Assembly: GCA_030737835.1 (NCBI GenBank)
Contig: JAUJYN010000027.1
Coordinates: forward strand, 1,674,001-1,738,000
DNA: 64,000 bases
Direction of reading: 5' to 3'
Source: Acorus gramineus
Lineage: Eukaryota > Streptophyta > Magnoliopsida > Acorales > Acoraceae
The position numbers and the translations under genes are program-made. Below, in pieces: positions 32,102 through 43,819 of this stretch. How positions within the stretch are numbered: position 1 is the stretch's first letter; each line of letters opens with the position of its first letter. A model generated the notes under the pieces. It ran no database searches and had not been told where the DNA came from. It saw nothing but the letters and a program-made list of their open reading frames with translations.

Positions 32102-35100
32102 TGTTATATATGTGTCACTTTTAGCCTTCTGGTAACCATTGGAGCATTCTGGCAGTTTTTGAGTTTTTTCATTTTTCGATCAGAACCGCTAAAATTTTGG
32201 ACTGTTAGCTATCATCCTGAGTTTGAGGACTCCGATTGAAAATCTAACTGCATATTATGTGTCCTGGTGCCATTCTAAGCCACTCACAAAAATTTCATCA
32301 AATTCTGGTAACGTTTCAGAATTTCACAGTTTCGGGGCGTATCCGGGTTTTGACCGAGCGAGAAGTCATTGGGAGAGTTGACTTGGTCAAAGTGGGCCCA
32401 TGACTTGGTCAACCCCTTTTGTTTTTTTGTGTGGTTGGGTTGACCCAAGTCAAAGCTCACTTAAAGCTTCACTAATCCTCTCTTAACCCTAATTAAACCT
32501 AGTTAACCCTAATCTAAGTGGTGTTGACTTATTTAAGTGAGCTAAAAATATCTCCCCACTATTCATCATCTTCCCCATTTGATTTTCTCTCTCCCTCTCT
32601 CTCTTTTTCTTTGTTTTGAGCTAGTTAGAGTGCTTGAAACCAAGAACACAAAGAAGAGAAAGGTTAGATCTTGTCCCGATCTATCTTCCGGTGGTCTCGG
32701 ATTCGAGTTCCCACATGTTTGACCCCTTCTAACGCCCTCTTTTCTCCTCTGATTTCAGCCATCTTGAGGGCTGAGGGAGATCGTGGTGGTGGTGGTCCTT
32801 GAAGAGGTGTTTCGGTGCGCGGAGAGCAACCGAACTTCCCTTCCTTCCTTTCCTTCCTTGGGTAAGCTCTTTTTCCTTCCTTTTCTTGCTTAGATGCATG
32901 TTAGGATGGTGGTTTTGAGTGCTGGTGGCCGTTGGTGGCTGGTGGTGGCTGTTGGAGGCCATTGGTGGCCGGTTAGAGGTGGTAGGGTGGCTCGGGCAGG
33001 ATGGCAAGCTGGCTCGGGTAGGCTGGCAGCACAGGCAGGGCACGCGCGCGTGCGCGCGGGCGTGCACTCGGGTGGAGCAGGAGCGTGCGGGTGCTGCGCG
33101 CTGGGCGCCGTGCGGGGACGTGCGCGCGGGGCGCTGCACAGAGGCGCAGTGCGTGCTGCGCGCAGGGGGCCGCGTGCGGATGCTACGCACAGGGCGCCGT
33201 GCGGAGGCGTGCGCGCGGAGCGCTGCGCAGAGGCGCAGGCATGCTGTGCGCGGGCAGTGAGGCGAACCGGTGGTGCGCGTGGGGTGCGCGCGGGGGTGAG
33301 GTGCTGGGGCGCTAGGCGTGTAGGTGTGCGCGCGAGTCGCAGCGCTGGGGCGCAGTGAGCGCGCGGTGCACCCAGGGGGTTTCGGCAGGGTGTCCAGGCG
33401 TGCAGGCTGGGCTCGGCAGTGCGTCTGGGCGCGCGGGCCGGGGCTCGGCTGTGCGCCCGGGGCGGGTGGCCGTGCGTACGGCTGCCCGGGGGTTCAGGAT
33501 TGAGTTGGGGTGCTCGGGCTCGCGTGCGTACGGGCCGTATGTACGTTTGCCCGAGTGTTGTGTATTTTTAGTGTATTTTTGGTGTATTTGTGTATTTTAC
33601 TCACCAAGTTGATTACCCTGTCTTGCAGACCTTGACGGACGGTCGCGCGACGACCCAGTTATTGGTGAGTGGGACAACCCAACCCAGTTGGGAGGCGCTA
33701 TATGCACTTGGGCGTATACCGTCCTCCCCTGGGGCACCATGGTTAATATGAACTTGTTAATATGTAATCCATGGAAGCATGATTAGTGTGTAGAATGCAT
33801 GCCACCCTAGACTTGTATGTTAGGGACTTGCACCCTTAGGATATGTGTAAGGGCCATGCATCCTGTCACCCTGTTCTCATGCTAGGAAGCCTCGACCTAT
33901 GCATGTGTCCTACTAGTTTGATTTATTAAATTAAATGTGAACTTATGACTATTATCATGCCTTAGGGGAATATTAAGGGGCCTTGCGAGGTCAACATTGA
34001 GACCCGGGCTAGGGTACTCCGTGTTCCTTGTTTGGTTGTCGGGATGTCCTATATCGGGACCTCATGGTGCCCTCCCAAGGGTTCTTTTCCCAATATTATT
34101 GTAATGCATGTTCCCCGCATCTTGGTTATGCGCCCTTGAGGAATTCTGAAGAATTCAAGACATTAGAGTTGTTGAGATGTGTTGTCGACGGATCCGAGTG
34201 GATCATATGCGTATAGATAGGCTGTTCTGTTTCCTTCGTTAGATCTGTGTAGAGACTGCCCCGGCGTTAGAAAGGCTGTCCCGTGGAGGGCTCCCATCAG
34301 TAGGCACCTCCTGATTTGGGACGGACTGTGCTGAATGTGGGAGTGGCCAAGCGGCCTACGGAGTGGGGAGAGACTATCGGTGGACCAAGGGTGACCAACA
34401 GCCTAGTCAGTCCCAATATCCTATGTCACCATATTGAGGGGTGAGGGTGAGGGTGTGGTGGGTCGGCGATGTGGCGACCCACTGGATTTGTGTAAGGATG
34501 ATTATCAGCCTATTAAGTCCCAACATCCTATGTCACCTATTGAGGGGTGAGGGTGAGGGTGTGGTGGTTCGGCAATGTAATGACCCACTGGATTTGTGTA
34601 GTTCCTGCCACTTGGAAGCTATTGATTTGATTAATTGTGGTTAATATAATTGTGATGCATGGGTTGTGCTATTCACTGAGCTTGTGGCTCACCCCTCGCA
34701 TAATATTTTTCTCCAGTGATTACGGAGGCGGACTTGAAGGAGGAGCTCCCCGAGCGACTGCACCAGTAGCGGAGTAGCGCCACGTCCCTCGAGTTTTAGA
34801 GGCCATCAGCATCCTTTTGATTGTATGTATATATTTCCGTGCTTGGGCACCAATTTGGATTGTATTTGGATGTATGTGTGTATATTGGCTCTCACAGGAC
34901 ATTTGATTATGTATCGAGTCTGTAGTATGTTTTTGGATTACAGACTCAGTCTTTTAGCTTCCGCTATCTGTGTATATATCATGTCAGCCTTGCTTTCATC
35001 TGTGTTGTCGTTTTAGTTGTTGTTTAGAGTATTTTGTTGATCTCTTGTATAGACTGCTGATATCATGTATACACTTGCCGTGTCCCAAAGACGGCCGCCC

Positions 35101-35112
35101 TGGGGCGTGACA
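32102..35112 (+). mobile_element. Solo LTR-A inserted in the antisense PMD gene
   Basis: 3011 bp, TGTTATATATGTGTCAC to GGCCGCCCTGGGGCGTGACA, with no internal sequence. Flanks are GCAGC (left) and CAGAC (right); a one-base deletion in the left copy would make them the same CAGAC duplication. The microexon is 33629-33664, the GC tract about 33030-33560, and one 119-bp module sits at 33975-34091. It splits the coiled-coil exon. Confidence 0.92.
33975..34091 (+). repeat. 119-bp fold-back module, copy 5
   Basis: AAGGGGCCTTGCGAGG to CCCAAGGGTTCTTTTCCC. It is flanked by GAATATT on the left and AATATTATTG on the right, and the LTRs at 20215 and 29215 lack it at the corresponding position. This suggests a discrete insertion with AATATT-type duplication. 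Confidence 0.8.
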
Positions 35113-36394
35113 CAGACCTCTCCCTAGCCTGATCGAGCTCCATCCGAGTGGCCATAAGCTCGCTCCGAGCCTCGCCTAGCTTGTTCATCAACTCGAGCTC
35201 TCGATCAGAAGCGGTGGTCAAGGGAACGGAAGAGGAAGAAGCGCCATCTGCCCTTGCTCTCGACAGAGCATCAACCTAAGCCTCAAGGAGCCACACTTGG
35301 TCCTACAGGCATCGCCTCTGCACCCGCAACCCCTCTATCTACCCGGTCCGTGCTTGGAGATGTTCGTTAGCGGTCTTGAGTTTCTTCTCCAACCTCGTTC
35401 AGCTCAACCTACAAAAGAAGATACATTTTTAAAACACAAGGAGAAGAAAAAAAAAGAAAAAAAAGCAAAAGAAAAGAAAAGGAAAGAGAGCTTTTCATAC
35501 TTAGGCATCCAGGATCTCCTCCTCCATGGTCTCGAGGATATTGATATATTCCTGGAGATACCAGGCCATGTACTCCTCACTGCTGGTCACCTCGAGACGA
35601 CGCTCTACCAGAGTCCCCCTACTCTCCCATCCACTCACATACACCGCGTAATTCCTTGGGAGGTTCGTATCCCGAGGAATTCCGCCCACCGGGATCGGAG
35701 GACGCTTCGGTAGAAGATCGGGCATCCACTGGTGGTACCCAAGCTGGCGGACGACCCTGCTAATCGCGTGGAAGACGACCTCATTAAAAAAGATCAGCTA
35801 GACGTCCCGTAACAGTTCTGCCGGTACCTCCTCCTCTGTGTAGGGCCTCCAGGTCATTTATGGAACAAGATATAAAAGGAGTAAGAAGAGAGCTTAGTCA
35901 AAAGAAAAATCAAATAAAAGTCAGAGATCCAGAAATTATACCTCTTCTTCTTTCAAAACAAGAAAAGCCTCTCGAAATTGTGCTAAGCGACGCAAACGAG
36001 AAGATCGTGGAGGTGCCAACCTCATGGCCCAAGAGAGAGCACGGTCAAAAGGCGCCGGAGTAGGACGATTGATGGCAAAATGCTCATATCCAAAGACCTA
36101 CATGAGAAGAATTATTAGAATCAAGTGAAACAAGTCAAAAGAAATTTCTTTTCACTAATTTATACTTGAAGGAAGGCCGCAAATCCACTGAGGTTTTACC
36201 CCCGGCACTCTTCACCTACTTCGAGAGCTCCGCGAAGAGGTGGGCGAGCATCGCAGCTTTCCAACAAAACGTCCCATGGTCTCCAAGTCCCTCATCAGCA
36301 GCAGAAAGTTAGAGGAGACCTTGTCCGAAGCCATCGAGAAGAGGACCCAACCAAAGAAGTAGAGGAAGAACGCTCTCAACTCCCTTTGTGCCCT

Positions 36395-36880
36395 CTATGG
36401 GCACACGGCAGCCTCTCTCCCTATCATCGACCTCCTCCGCTCATAGCTGGCCGCAGTCTCGCTCTTCTGGCGCTGCATGAAGGAACCAAGGCCATACTGC
36501 CTCGACAACCGGCCTAGGGGGATCCGGTTCAGTGTCCTCTCCTGCTCCACGAACTCCCACTCTCCAATCAGCTCTTGGAAGAGAGCCCTGTAGTCGGCAC
36601 GTGTAGCCGCGATCACCGCCTCTCCTGAAACCGGAAGACCAGTGATCCGCTGGACATCCTCCAACGTCGGCATCACTGCACCCGTGGGGAGAATGAAGGC
36701 GCAGCTCTCCAGGTCCCACCTCTCTGTCAACACCTCCAGATACGGGCGGTGGACATGGAATGGCTTGATCAAGAAAAAGGAACGGAAGCCCGCTCCATCC
36801 ACCAAATTTCTCTCCTCCGGCCATAGGGCATCATACCATCTATTGGTCCCGTGCCACAAAGCCCGTATACGGTTCGGCCG
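36395..36880 (-). other. PMD core exon of the antisense gene
   Basis: This is the clearest domain evidence. It has an aromatic/charged opening (GTNRWYDALWPEERN), LTERWDLESCAFILPTGAVM, LEDVQRITGLPVSGEAVI, and a long helical stretch after it. The conserved GLP.SG motif and the preceding LEDV are typical of the plant mobile domain. The continuation after the stop near 36395 (down to about 36170) completes the usual PMD C-terminal half. Confidence 0.88.
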
Positions 36881-38124
36881 CTGAAAACAAAAGAAACGGA
36901 AAAGGGGTTAGTCTCTGGGGATAGCATTCAAGAGGTGAGAATTCTAATCCAAATTCATTCTAAACCATGCTTATTAGGAATTCCCACATACCAAATAAAA
37001 CAAAAGCATGAAAAATAAAACCTTAGAAGGAAATTCACCCTCCTTTATTATGAAGCTTTTCCATATACCCTCTTATCCCACTGTGGTCATTACTTGCATA
37101 CTTCCTTTCACTATCTATCATGCTTATACACCTTTCATAAACTAATAAGATTACAAAAGAAATTGTTCCTCCTTTTAAAATACACACCATATATGAACCT
37201 ATAATCATAAAATACATATAAACCCCATTATGGCTCCCCATTCATGACCACTCCTTTTTAAAACCCAATGTCCACATGCTTAGGGAATCCCACTGTGATC
37301 ATTTTTTTTACACGACAACATGCTTACTGAGGACCCATACATGCATATTTTACATTGTTCATACCACAAGAGAAATATATAAAAAAAAATAATAATAAAT
37401 AAAAGCAAGACAAAGGAAATTAAGAGAATACCATGGCTTGTGTGGACCCAGGGGTGTCCACCTCGGCCTCGTTGGGATAGTCCATCCTGTCGTCATCCTC
37501 CCCGCCTCCTCGCCATCTCCCTCCTCCTCAACCATGGCCTCCTCGGCCTCAAACTCAGCACCGGCCCCCGTAGCCCCTGTGTCCACACCCACGGCCTCTT
37601 CGGCCCCAACCCCAACTCCCTCACCTTCCTCCGTGCCCACCGCACTAGAAGCCAACTCCTCATAGTCCCCTAGGGCCCTCCTTTCCTCCTCCACAGCCCT
37701 GGCCTCTTCAGCCTCTCTTTCTAACATCCCTACGATGGCATCCAAGGACACCCTCTCCTCTACACTAACCCCCTCGGCCCCCGCTTCTTCACCTACGCCC
37801 ATGGCCGACTCTCCGGCCTCCAAACCAACGCTTTCGACCACCACCGGTCGATCACCGTGCCTCCTCTTCCGCGTATACCCAATCATATCGCTTGTAGGAA
37901 CCGTAGAAACCCCCAGGACAGCCCCTGAAGGCATGTCCCTGACTGAACTTGCGCCGGTGCCCACTAACGGCGCCTCCGCCGCACCTATCACCTCACCCAC
38001 GACCTCCTCCTCCACCCTATCGCTCTCTGACGATAAGGAGCTCGAGCTACGCTCTCCACGAGCCACCCGTGATCATTTCCCCCTTGAAGCAATCGCCTTT
38101 GACCTCATCATCCTCTTGGATTAA

Positions 38125-38986
38125 AAAGAAAAAGGAGAACCAAAATCCTAGGGTTTCAAAATCAAGAGAAAGAGATTAATCAGGTCGAAATAGAGGAAGG
38201 GAGAGTAAAGGAAATGAAGGTTTTCGGTTTTGAAATAAAGAAGGAGTGATGGAGGGAGGGAAACGGTTTTAAAAGGTATGGAGAGAGAGAGGGTGACTTT
38301 TCAATTATAATGGGCCTAGTTCGGCGGCGGCTACTCACGACTAGCCGCCCCCTGCCCGATGGCTAAACTCAACTAGTCGCCCCTCCCTACTGGCTAAAAT
38401 CAATTAGCTGCCCCCTGCCAGCTTCTCAAACACACTTATTTCCAAGTTTTCTATATAAAAGACAGCCATGTATTTGTTTATTTCCAAGTCTTACTTGATC
38501 AAACACAACTTTCTTGAAGTTTTTGCCACATTTCCAATGCCATTCAATTCGAATTTCTTCAGTTCTCATTCTTTTCTGGAATTTTTTTTATTCTTTGGAT
38601 GATCCAATCAACCAAATTCAAAACACATTTTTACTTGATTTCTATCTGCGATATCCCCTTGGTTTGCTGAGTTAACCAAGCACGGGTATAGTAGGCACAA
38701 GGAAACTGACACCGGGTTGCTCCGTGCATGATGGATAAGAAACTCGTCCGAGGGTTGGATCACTCGCTTTTTTTACTTTTTCCCATCTTCCACCTAGATC
38801 ATCCTTTCGGTTGAAAATTCTAGTCAAGACCTAGCCTCTGACAGTCTAAATCAACTCCCTGAATAGTATTGGTCATGTTACCTAAACTTCTTGAAGGTTG
38901 GGATGGCCAAAATAAGGGACTCTTCCCTTATCATCGACTGAAGTCTTTCTGTTTCACACAAAGACTCCATCCGATGAGGGACAATT
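38125..38986. other. Region between antisense gene start and the Ogre 3' LTR
   Basis: Non-coding. It should contain the promoter of the antisense gene. It holds a second cluster of GGCGGCTA/TAGCCGCC units (38325-38420) and AT-rich sequence after that. No clear TATA box was identified on the minus strand. Near 38970-38986 a purine-rich GATGAGGGACAA may be the Ogre PPT. Confidence 0.5.
38325..38420 (+). repeat. Cluster of GGCGGCTA ... TAGCCGCC motifs (5' of antisense gene)
   Basis: Three consecutive units: GGCGGCTACTCACGACTAGC, then GATGGCTAAACTCAACTAGT, then CTGGCTAAAATCAATTAGCT, each followed by a CCGCCCC-like or TGCCCCCTGCC-like end. Together with the cluster at 30711-30870 they bracket the antisense gene. 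Confidence 0.75.
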
Positions 38987-39075
38987 ATAGATACCCCAAT
39001 TTTGACCGTCCAAAGAAATGAAAATACTTCAAGTGACATTTAGAAATGACCACATTTGGACATCTAATAGAAAAC

Positions 39076-42000
39076 TATTATGCCTGTGTCATTTGGAGAC
39101 TTATTTTTCGATCGGAGTAGCAAAAATTTTGGTTTATAGCTAACTGCGGGAATTGGAATACTCCAATTGAAAATCTAACTGTATATTATGGGTCCTGATA
39201 CTGTTTGGTCCTACTCATAAGAATTTCATCGAGTTCCGGTTACGTTTTAGGAAATAATGCAGTTCTGAATCGTATCCAGGTTTTGGTCGATATTGGATTG
39301 TCAAAGGGGAGACTTTGACCAAGTCAAAGTTAACCATTGACTGGTCAACTTGTTTTGTTTGGTAGCTTGGCTAGGTTGACCAAGGTCAAACCTCCCAACC
39401 ACCCCTTTTTGGGCATTGAAAGCTCTCTCTCTCTTTCTCTCTCTCTCTCCCCTTCTCACAAGTGAGAAAATCCATCCGACCACTCTTTGGCTCCCCTTTT
39501 GGTTGCTTTCCTTTGTTCATTTAAGAAGGAGAAGTGAAAGAGAAGAAGAAGCACAAGAAGGAAGTGCAAGTGGGAAAGGTGTGTGTGTGCGTGTGCCGTT
39601 GTTGCTGTTGTTGTTGATTCTCTTCTCATTAGCTCCCTCTCATGCCTTCCCCCCCCCCCCCTGTTTTTCAGTTAAGAAAGGCTTGAGGGATGCTGATGAG
39701 GTGGTTGTAGTGGTTGTGGTGGTTGAGGTGGTCGTGGGTGTGTCGAGAGCCCCGCATCTCCCCATTTCCCTCCCCCTGTTTTGGTAAGGCAGATCTCTGT
39801 GAATCTAGTATTTAGAAGCATATTTTTGGGATTGTGTCCCAATTTGATATGATCATCTATGTGTCTAGTTGTTATACATGAAATTTGGTGTCATTATGAT
39901 ATATGTGTTGTAAGTTAGAACCTGTTTTGCATGGCCTGTCCAGATTTGGGTGGGAATTGACTAGTTCGGGCTTGTAGATGCACAATTAGGTTATAATGTC
40001 TTCATGGATTATGATCCCAGCATGTCAAAAAATGTGTATGATTTATTTCATAATTTTTGGATGTGTATTTGGTGCTGTGGAGATCAAATAGTAGGGCTGG
40101 TTGCAGCAGGTTTAGCAGTTTTGCTCGATTGGGTGTCAAGGAGTTATGCATGTTGTGGAAAGTACCAGAAGTTAGGGTCTTCATGAAGTAGGCTTATATG
40201 TGTGTCAGGAGGTTCCATATTTTAATTGTGGATCATTGGTTGTGTTTTGCAGATCTCGTAGACCGGACGCGCGGTGATCCGGGTATCAGTGAGTGGTTCG
40301 ATCCAACCCTTCGGGAAGCATTGGATGCACGTAGTCGTGCGTCGCGCATCCGTTGGGCACCCTGACTATACTACTTATTTAGATAAGTAGTATGGTCATG
40401 TCTAACCCATAATATGCTAGATATTTGCATGTTAGGTTATTATAGCTCGTATATTGTAATTCTACCATATACTAGCCTATGTATTGTATTCATGTGTGAA
40501 TTATTATGTTTACATGTGCTTTTCATGTATGGGCATGTGTGATGTGTGTTTATATGAATGTATAGAGTACACATACCTTAGGTAGTCCCTATTTATAGTA
40601 CTACCTCCCTATGTTAGTAATATCTAGCATGATTAAACCTGGGTTAATAACCGGGTGCATACTTAATATTCCCTGGTCATAAGACTGAAGGACATGGTAT
40701 GGTTGTTGCACCCATCTTGTTGGGGCAAAGCTATGACTAGCTTCCGAAGAGGATGAGACTTTCCCTCTCTCTCGCCCTCCCTCTTTGCGTAAACTGAGTA
40801 AGTAGATGTGGTTCCTACTTGACTCAGGTCCGCTTGGGATTATCGACATGCACCGGTTGGTGCGCAAGATCACGCTTAACCCTTCCCTTTTAAGTTGGTG
40901 ATATCCAACGCATGCTTAAGTTATACCTTGTGTGCTTATATGATTAATGTGCCTCATATGCATGTGTAGTTAGGCCATGCCTTGTATGTGTGTTGCATGA
41001 TTTATTGTTTATGATGTATATTCATGTTAGGGAGTACCCTATAATTAATCATATGTTATCGCGCATGTTAAAACTAATTAGGCCTATCTGAAATAGGCGT
41101 GGGTACGACCCGCTGTCGGGTTGTACCTCATTAGTTAGAGCGCGAGCGATATAATCGCCACCCTGCATCCGAGAGATGCACTTGAATGGAATTCAGGAGA
41201 ATTCATTGTTGCATCTATTTCGTTAAACCGGTGGCAATGGCATTAAGTTAGGCCTACCCATGTTAGGCGAGTATATGAACCGCTTGTTGGGTTATGTCTT
41301 AGGGCTTATCTCTGTGCGTGAGTAGAGGTGACTCCCTGCGTCTGATCGAAGCATCTCTATGGGAGTTCAATGGTATTTTGACAGCATTGGTATGGGATTA
41401 CCGAGGATAGTTTATTTTCCATAGGGTTGGCATTGCGAGCGCGAAGTCTTCCTCCCAATATCGTCGTGCACCGAAGCTGCCCAGCGTCGAAGCTGTCCTG
41501 TGTAGTGCCACCACTTGTAAGTGCTACCGATGCGTACTGCTGTACCCATCTGGCGGATGTACCGATCGTGGAAGGCCGATAGGTAGAGGCTACGCGGCAG
41601 AGGGCTATTGGACGATATTGCGAGCGTGGAATCATTCTCCCCTTCATCGTATCCGTGTTGAAGCTGCCCGACGTTGAAGCTGTCCTGATAGAGGGCTCCC
41701 ACTTGTAGGTACTACCGATGCGTTCGGTAGATGTACTGATCATGGGAGTATACCAGGTAGAGGCTACTCGGGATAGGGCTACTGGATGACGAAGGGTGTA
41801 AAGAACTTACCCTCTACCTGGATTCTCTAAGGGGTGAGGGTAAGTTGAAGTCATGTCGTCACGTGACTCTTATACCCATCGAGTATACTCTGGGTATGCT
41901 GCTCCTAACGCTTGAGGTATCGAAGTATATCTCTACCTCGTAGTGGATGAACTCGTTGTATTTTGTTAACCAGTAACACCATGTGTTATGGTTAACAGTT

Positions 42001-42609
42001 GTTCCTCCTCGAGCATCCCAAAAGCCTCCCTCCGGGGAGTGAAGGCGAGGGCAAGGTTTGGTCGCGCCGTCGCGTGACCTTGTTATTCTTTGGGTTTCTA
42101 CCCATGTTTTTCCTTGAAAGGAAATTGCCTTAGTATTGAATTGTTGTGATGGTGTTTGGTTTCCAGCCACTCGCTGAGCTTGTAGCTCACCCCTCGCGTA
42201 CTGTTTCTTTTTCAGGGGTAGTGTTGGGCGTGGAGCTGGAGCTTCCCTGTGGCGGTGTTTGAGTGCGTGGAGTGTCCCATCCGGTGGTTGGCGAGTGTGA
42301 GGATGTCAGCAGTCCTAGTGTCATTTATGTATTTGAAATCGTGCGTGTTGCACTGGTTGTACTTTATTTGGACTAGACTTGGCTCTCACAGGACAATGAT
42401 TATGTATTGTGTATTCGAGTCTGTAATAATGTTTTTGGTTTACAGAATTATTGATATTTTTATGCTTTCGCATTTTAGTTGAACTATTAGTTATCATTGT
42501 TTTGCCAGCTTTTGTGTTATTTATTGGAGTCGTTGTTGATCTCTTTTATTTGATAGCTAATACTTTATCTATTGTCACGTCTCGGGGATGGCAGCCCTGG
42601 GGCGTGATA
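39076..42609 (+). mobile_element. Solo LTR-B with TSD AAAAC
   Basis: 3534 bp between identical AAAAC duplications (39071-39075 and 42610-42614). Both ends carry single transitions: the start reads TATTATGCC and the end GTGATA. It contains a short intron candidate ending in CTGTTTTTCAG near 39670, a microexon at 40253-40288, and a last acceptor TTTCTTTTTCAG near 42217. Unlike other LTR-B copies its first long intron has no GC tract. It has no internal region, so it is a solo LTR. Confidence 0.93.
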
Positions 42610-42699
42610 AAAACTCCCTTAGAAACCAAAACTGGGAGCCCTTAGAAACCAAAACAAGGAACCCTAGTCCAAAAAACTTAGGAAAACCTAAGGCCTGGA

Positions 42700-43320
42700 C
42701 AGGGGCAGCTACTCGAGAGTGGTAATAGATAAGCAGCATGATTGCGGCGGATTGTCCCTTTTAGCCGCCCCATCTCAGCCAGTTCAACCTTAGTAACCAA
42801 CCCAAGCCACCGGTTGTTAGAGATGTGACGTTTGGCAGGTTATAATGGGGGCAGCTATTTGAGAGTAGCCGCCCCTCACCTGGACACTGTCAGAGAACAA
42901 AGATCTAATGGAAGGTCAAATCAGGCACCTTATTACCCATTTTGATCTACTGTCCAATGGACACTCCCGTGCCCCTTTTTTACTATAAATAGGGAGCTCC
43001 AAGCACTTCTTCATAACAACAATCAACCATTCACAATCCCATTCAACAAACAACAATTCACATTTCCATACCCCCACCACCACTTCAAACCCCTTGAGAG
43101 AGAAAGAGAGTCCTATTTGTGAGTAGAAAAACCCATTTTCCTACACCAAATCATTCTCCAAATCCACTCTCCAAAACCCTGGTTAAACTTAGTTTAATTT
43201 CAGCCAACACCAAAACCAAACCCTACCTAGGCTCTGCCCAAATTGAGCCAGGCACCAGGTGGCTACTCCAAACTAGCCGTCCCCCACCAGGCGGCTAAAA
43301 ACAACTAGCCGATCCTCACC
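42700..43320 (+). repeat. Dispersed GGCGGCTA ... TAGCCGCC motifs in the Ogre 3' LTR
   Basis: Copies at about 42705, 42748, 42846 and a pair at 43262-43320 (GGTGGCTACTCCAAACTAGC and GGCGGCTAAAAACAACTAGC). They match the clusters bracketing the antisense gene, so the motif belongs to this Ogre family. Confidence 0.7.
42984..42991 (+). promoter_or_regulatory. TATA box of the Ogre LTR
   Basis: TATAAATA in the context TTACTATAAATAGGGAGC is followed by an AC-rich leader (CATAACAACAATCAACC) that is typical of plant LTR transcription starts. The predicted start is about 43012-43018. It would drive the sense Ogre transcript. Confidence 0.75.
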
Positions 43321-43732
43321 TACACCTTGATTTCCCAAAACCTCCTTTAGCCAAGTTCCCAAAGCAGAAGAGAATCCTTGTTTTTACCTCTGTGTACGAC
43401 ATGCCCGTATCTCAGAGCGGAGACCCCACAAACTCCCCCACGAAGGCGATCAAATCCACTCCAACTTTTCTTGCTTTTTGAGAAAGCAGGTTCCAATCAC
43501 AACAACCCTTGAATCCTACTAAGGACCTGTCGGCTGCCTTAGCCAGGAACTAAAAACCCCCTTCCCCCTTCCGAGAGACGATCTGACCTAGCTTGCCAAG
43601 GCATGCACCAGATCCGAACCCCCGGTGAACCCCCACACACTCCGTGCACCCACGCGCACAAAAAAAAGAAAAGGAGCCCCCCCCCCTCTCTCTGTCCTGA
43701 GAGTCCCCCCTCCGAAATCCGATACCGACAAC

Positions 43733-43819
43733 GCCATCGCGTGACCTTGTGATCCTTTGCGTTTCTACCCATGTTGTTCCTCGAAAGGAATTTGCCTTAG
43801 TATTGAATTGTTGTAATGT
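43733..43819 (+). mobile_element. Sliver of forward LTR-B
   Basis: About 87 bases matching the LTR-B segment GCGTGACCTTGT...ACCCATGTT...GAAAGGAA (as at 42070-42150). It abuts the reverse LTR-B at 43820, whose own copy of this segment (44265-44350) lies in the opposite direction, forming a short inverted repeat. Confidence 0.7.

Larger units (their letters stand above)
31283..38124 (-). pseudogene. Antisense plant mobile domain (PMD) plus coiled-coil gene inside the Ogre element
   Basis: On the minus strand a multi-exon gene runs opposite to the retrotransposon. Exon 1 (38124 to about 37432) encodes MMRSKAIASRGK, then an acidic Ser/Glu/Ala-rich region, ending at a GTATTC donor. Exon 2 (from about 36880, after TTTTGTTTTCAG) holds a PMD: WHGTNRWYDAL, LTERWDLESCAFILPTGAVM, LEDVQRITGLPVSG, then, after a stop and a frame change, FFLYFFGWVLF and LLLMRDLETMGRF. 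Exon 3 (about 36100-35943) has FGYEHFAINRP. Later exons encode a coiled coil (about 35860-35113 and 32101-31650), then a Pro/Gln-rich tail. In-frame stops (a TGA replacing a probable CGA near 38086; TAG near 32072) and an LTR at 32102-35112 inactivate it. PMD is known in plant proteins MAIN/MAIL1 and in some transposons. Confidence 0.85.
407..43732 (+). mobile_element. Degenerate Tat/Ogre-like Ty3/gypsy retrotransposon, host of most other insertions
   Basis: The parts that are not later insertions form one element: leader 407-509, gag 510-1956, pol 13906-17374, spacer 17375-18443 and 30140-31282, an antisense PMD gene 38124-31283, and a 3' LTR-like region about 38987-43732. Tat/Ogre membership is supported by a gag of the Tat type, an archaeal-type RNase H after the normal RNase H, and a long non-pol region between pol and the 3' LTR. 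The 5' LTR lies outside the window or is lost. The gag C-terminus and protease are not clearly visible. Joining gag and pol into a single element is inference from order, orientation and family resemblance. Confidence 0.7.
38987..43732 (+). mobile_element. Ogre 3' LTR, split by an LTR-B and truncated on the right
   Basis: The start TATAGATACCCCAATTTTGA resembles the TGTAGATACCCC-type starts common in Tat LTRs, with the TG altered. It is interrupted at 39076-42609 and resumes at 42615 with repeated AACCAAAACTGGG-like words, GGCGGCTA motifs, a TATA box at 42984, and a CA-rich leader-like region after it. It is lost near 43732 where LTR-B material begins. The boundaries are inference; no matching 5' LTR is in the window. 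Confidence 0.6.

Noticed and set aside
36441-36824. A second minus-strand frame of 127 residues overlapping the PMD exon
   Set aside because: It is a shifted-frame shadow of the PMD coding sequence with no domain-like composition.
39416-39787. Open frame with a run of valines and a hydrophobic stretch, similar to 46944-47288
   Set aside because: The valines come from GTG/GGT simple repeats, and the frame crosses a predicted intron and ends at the predicted donor. The similarity between the two copies reflects LTR homology.
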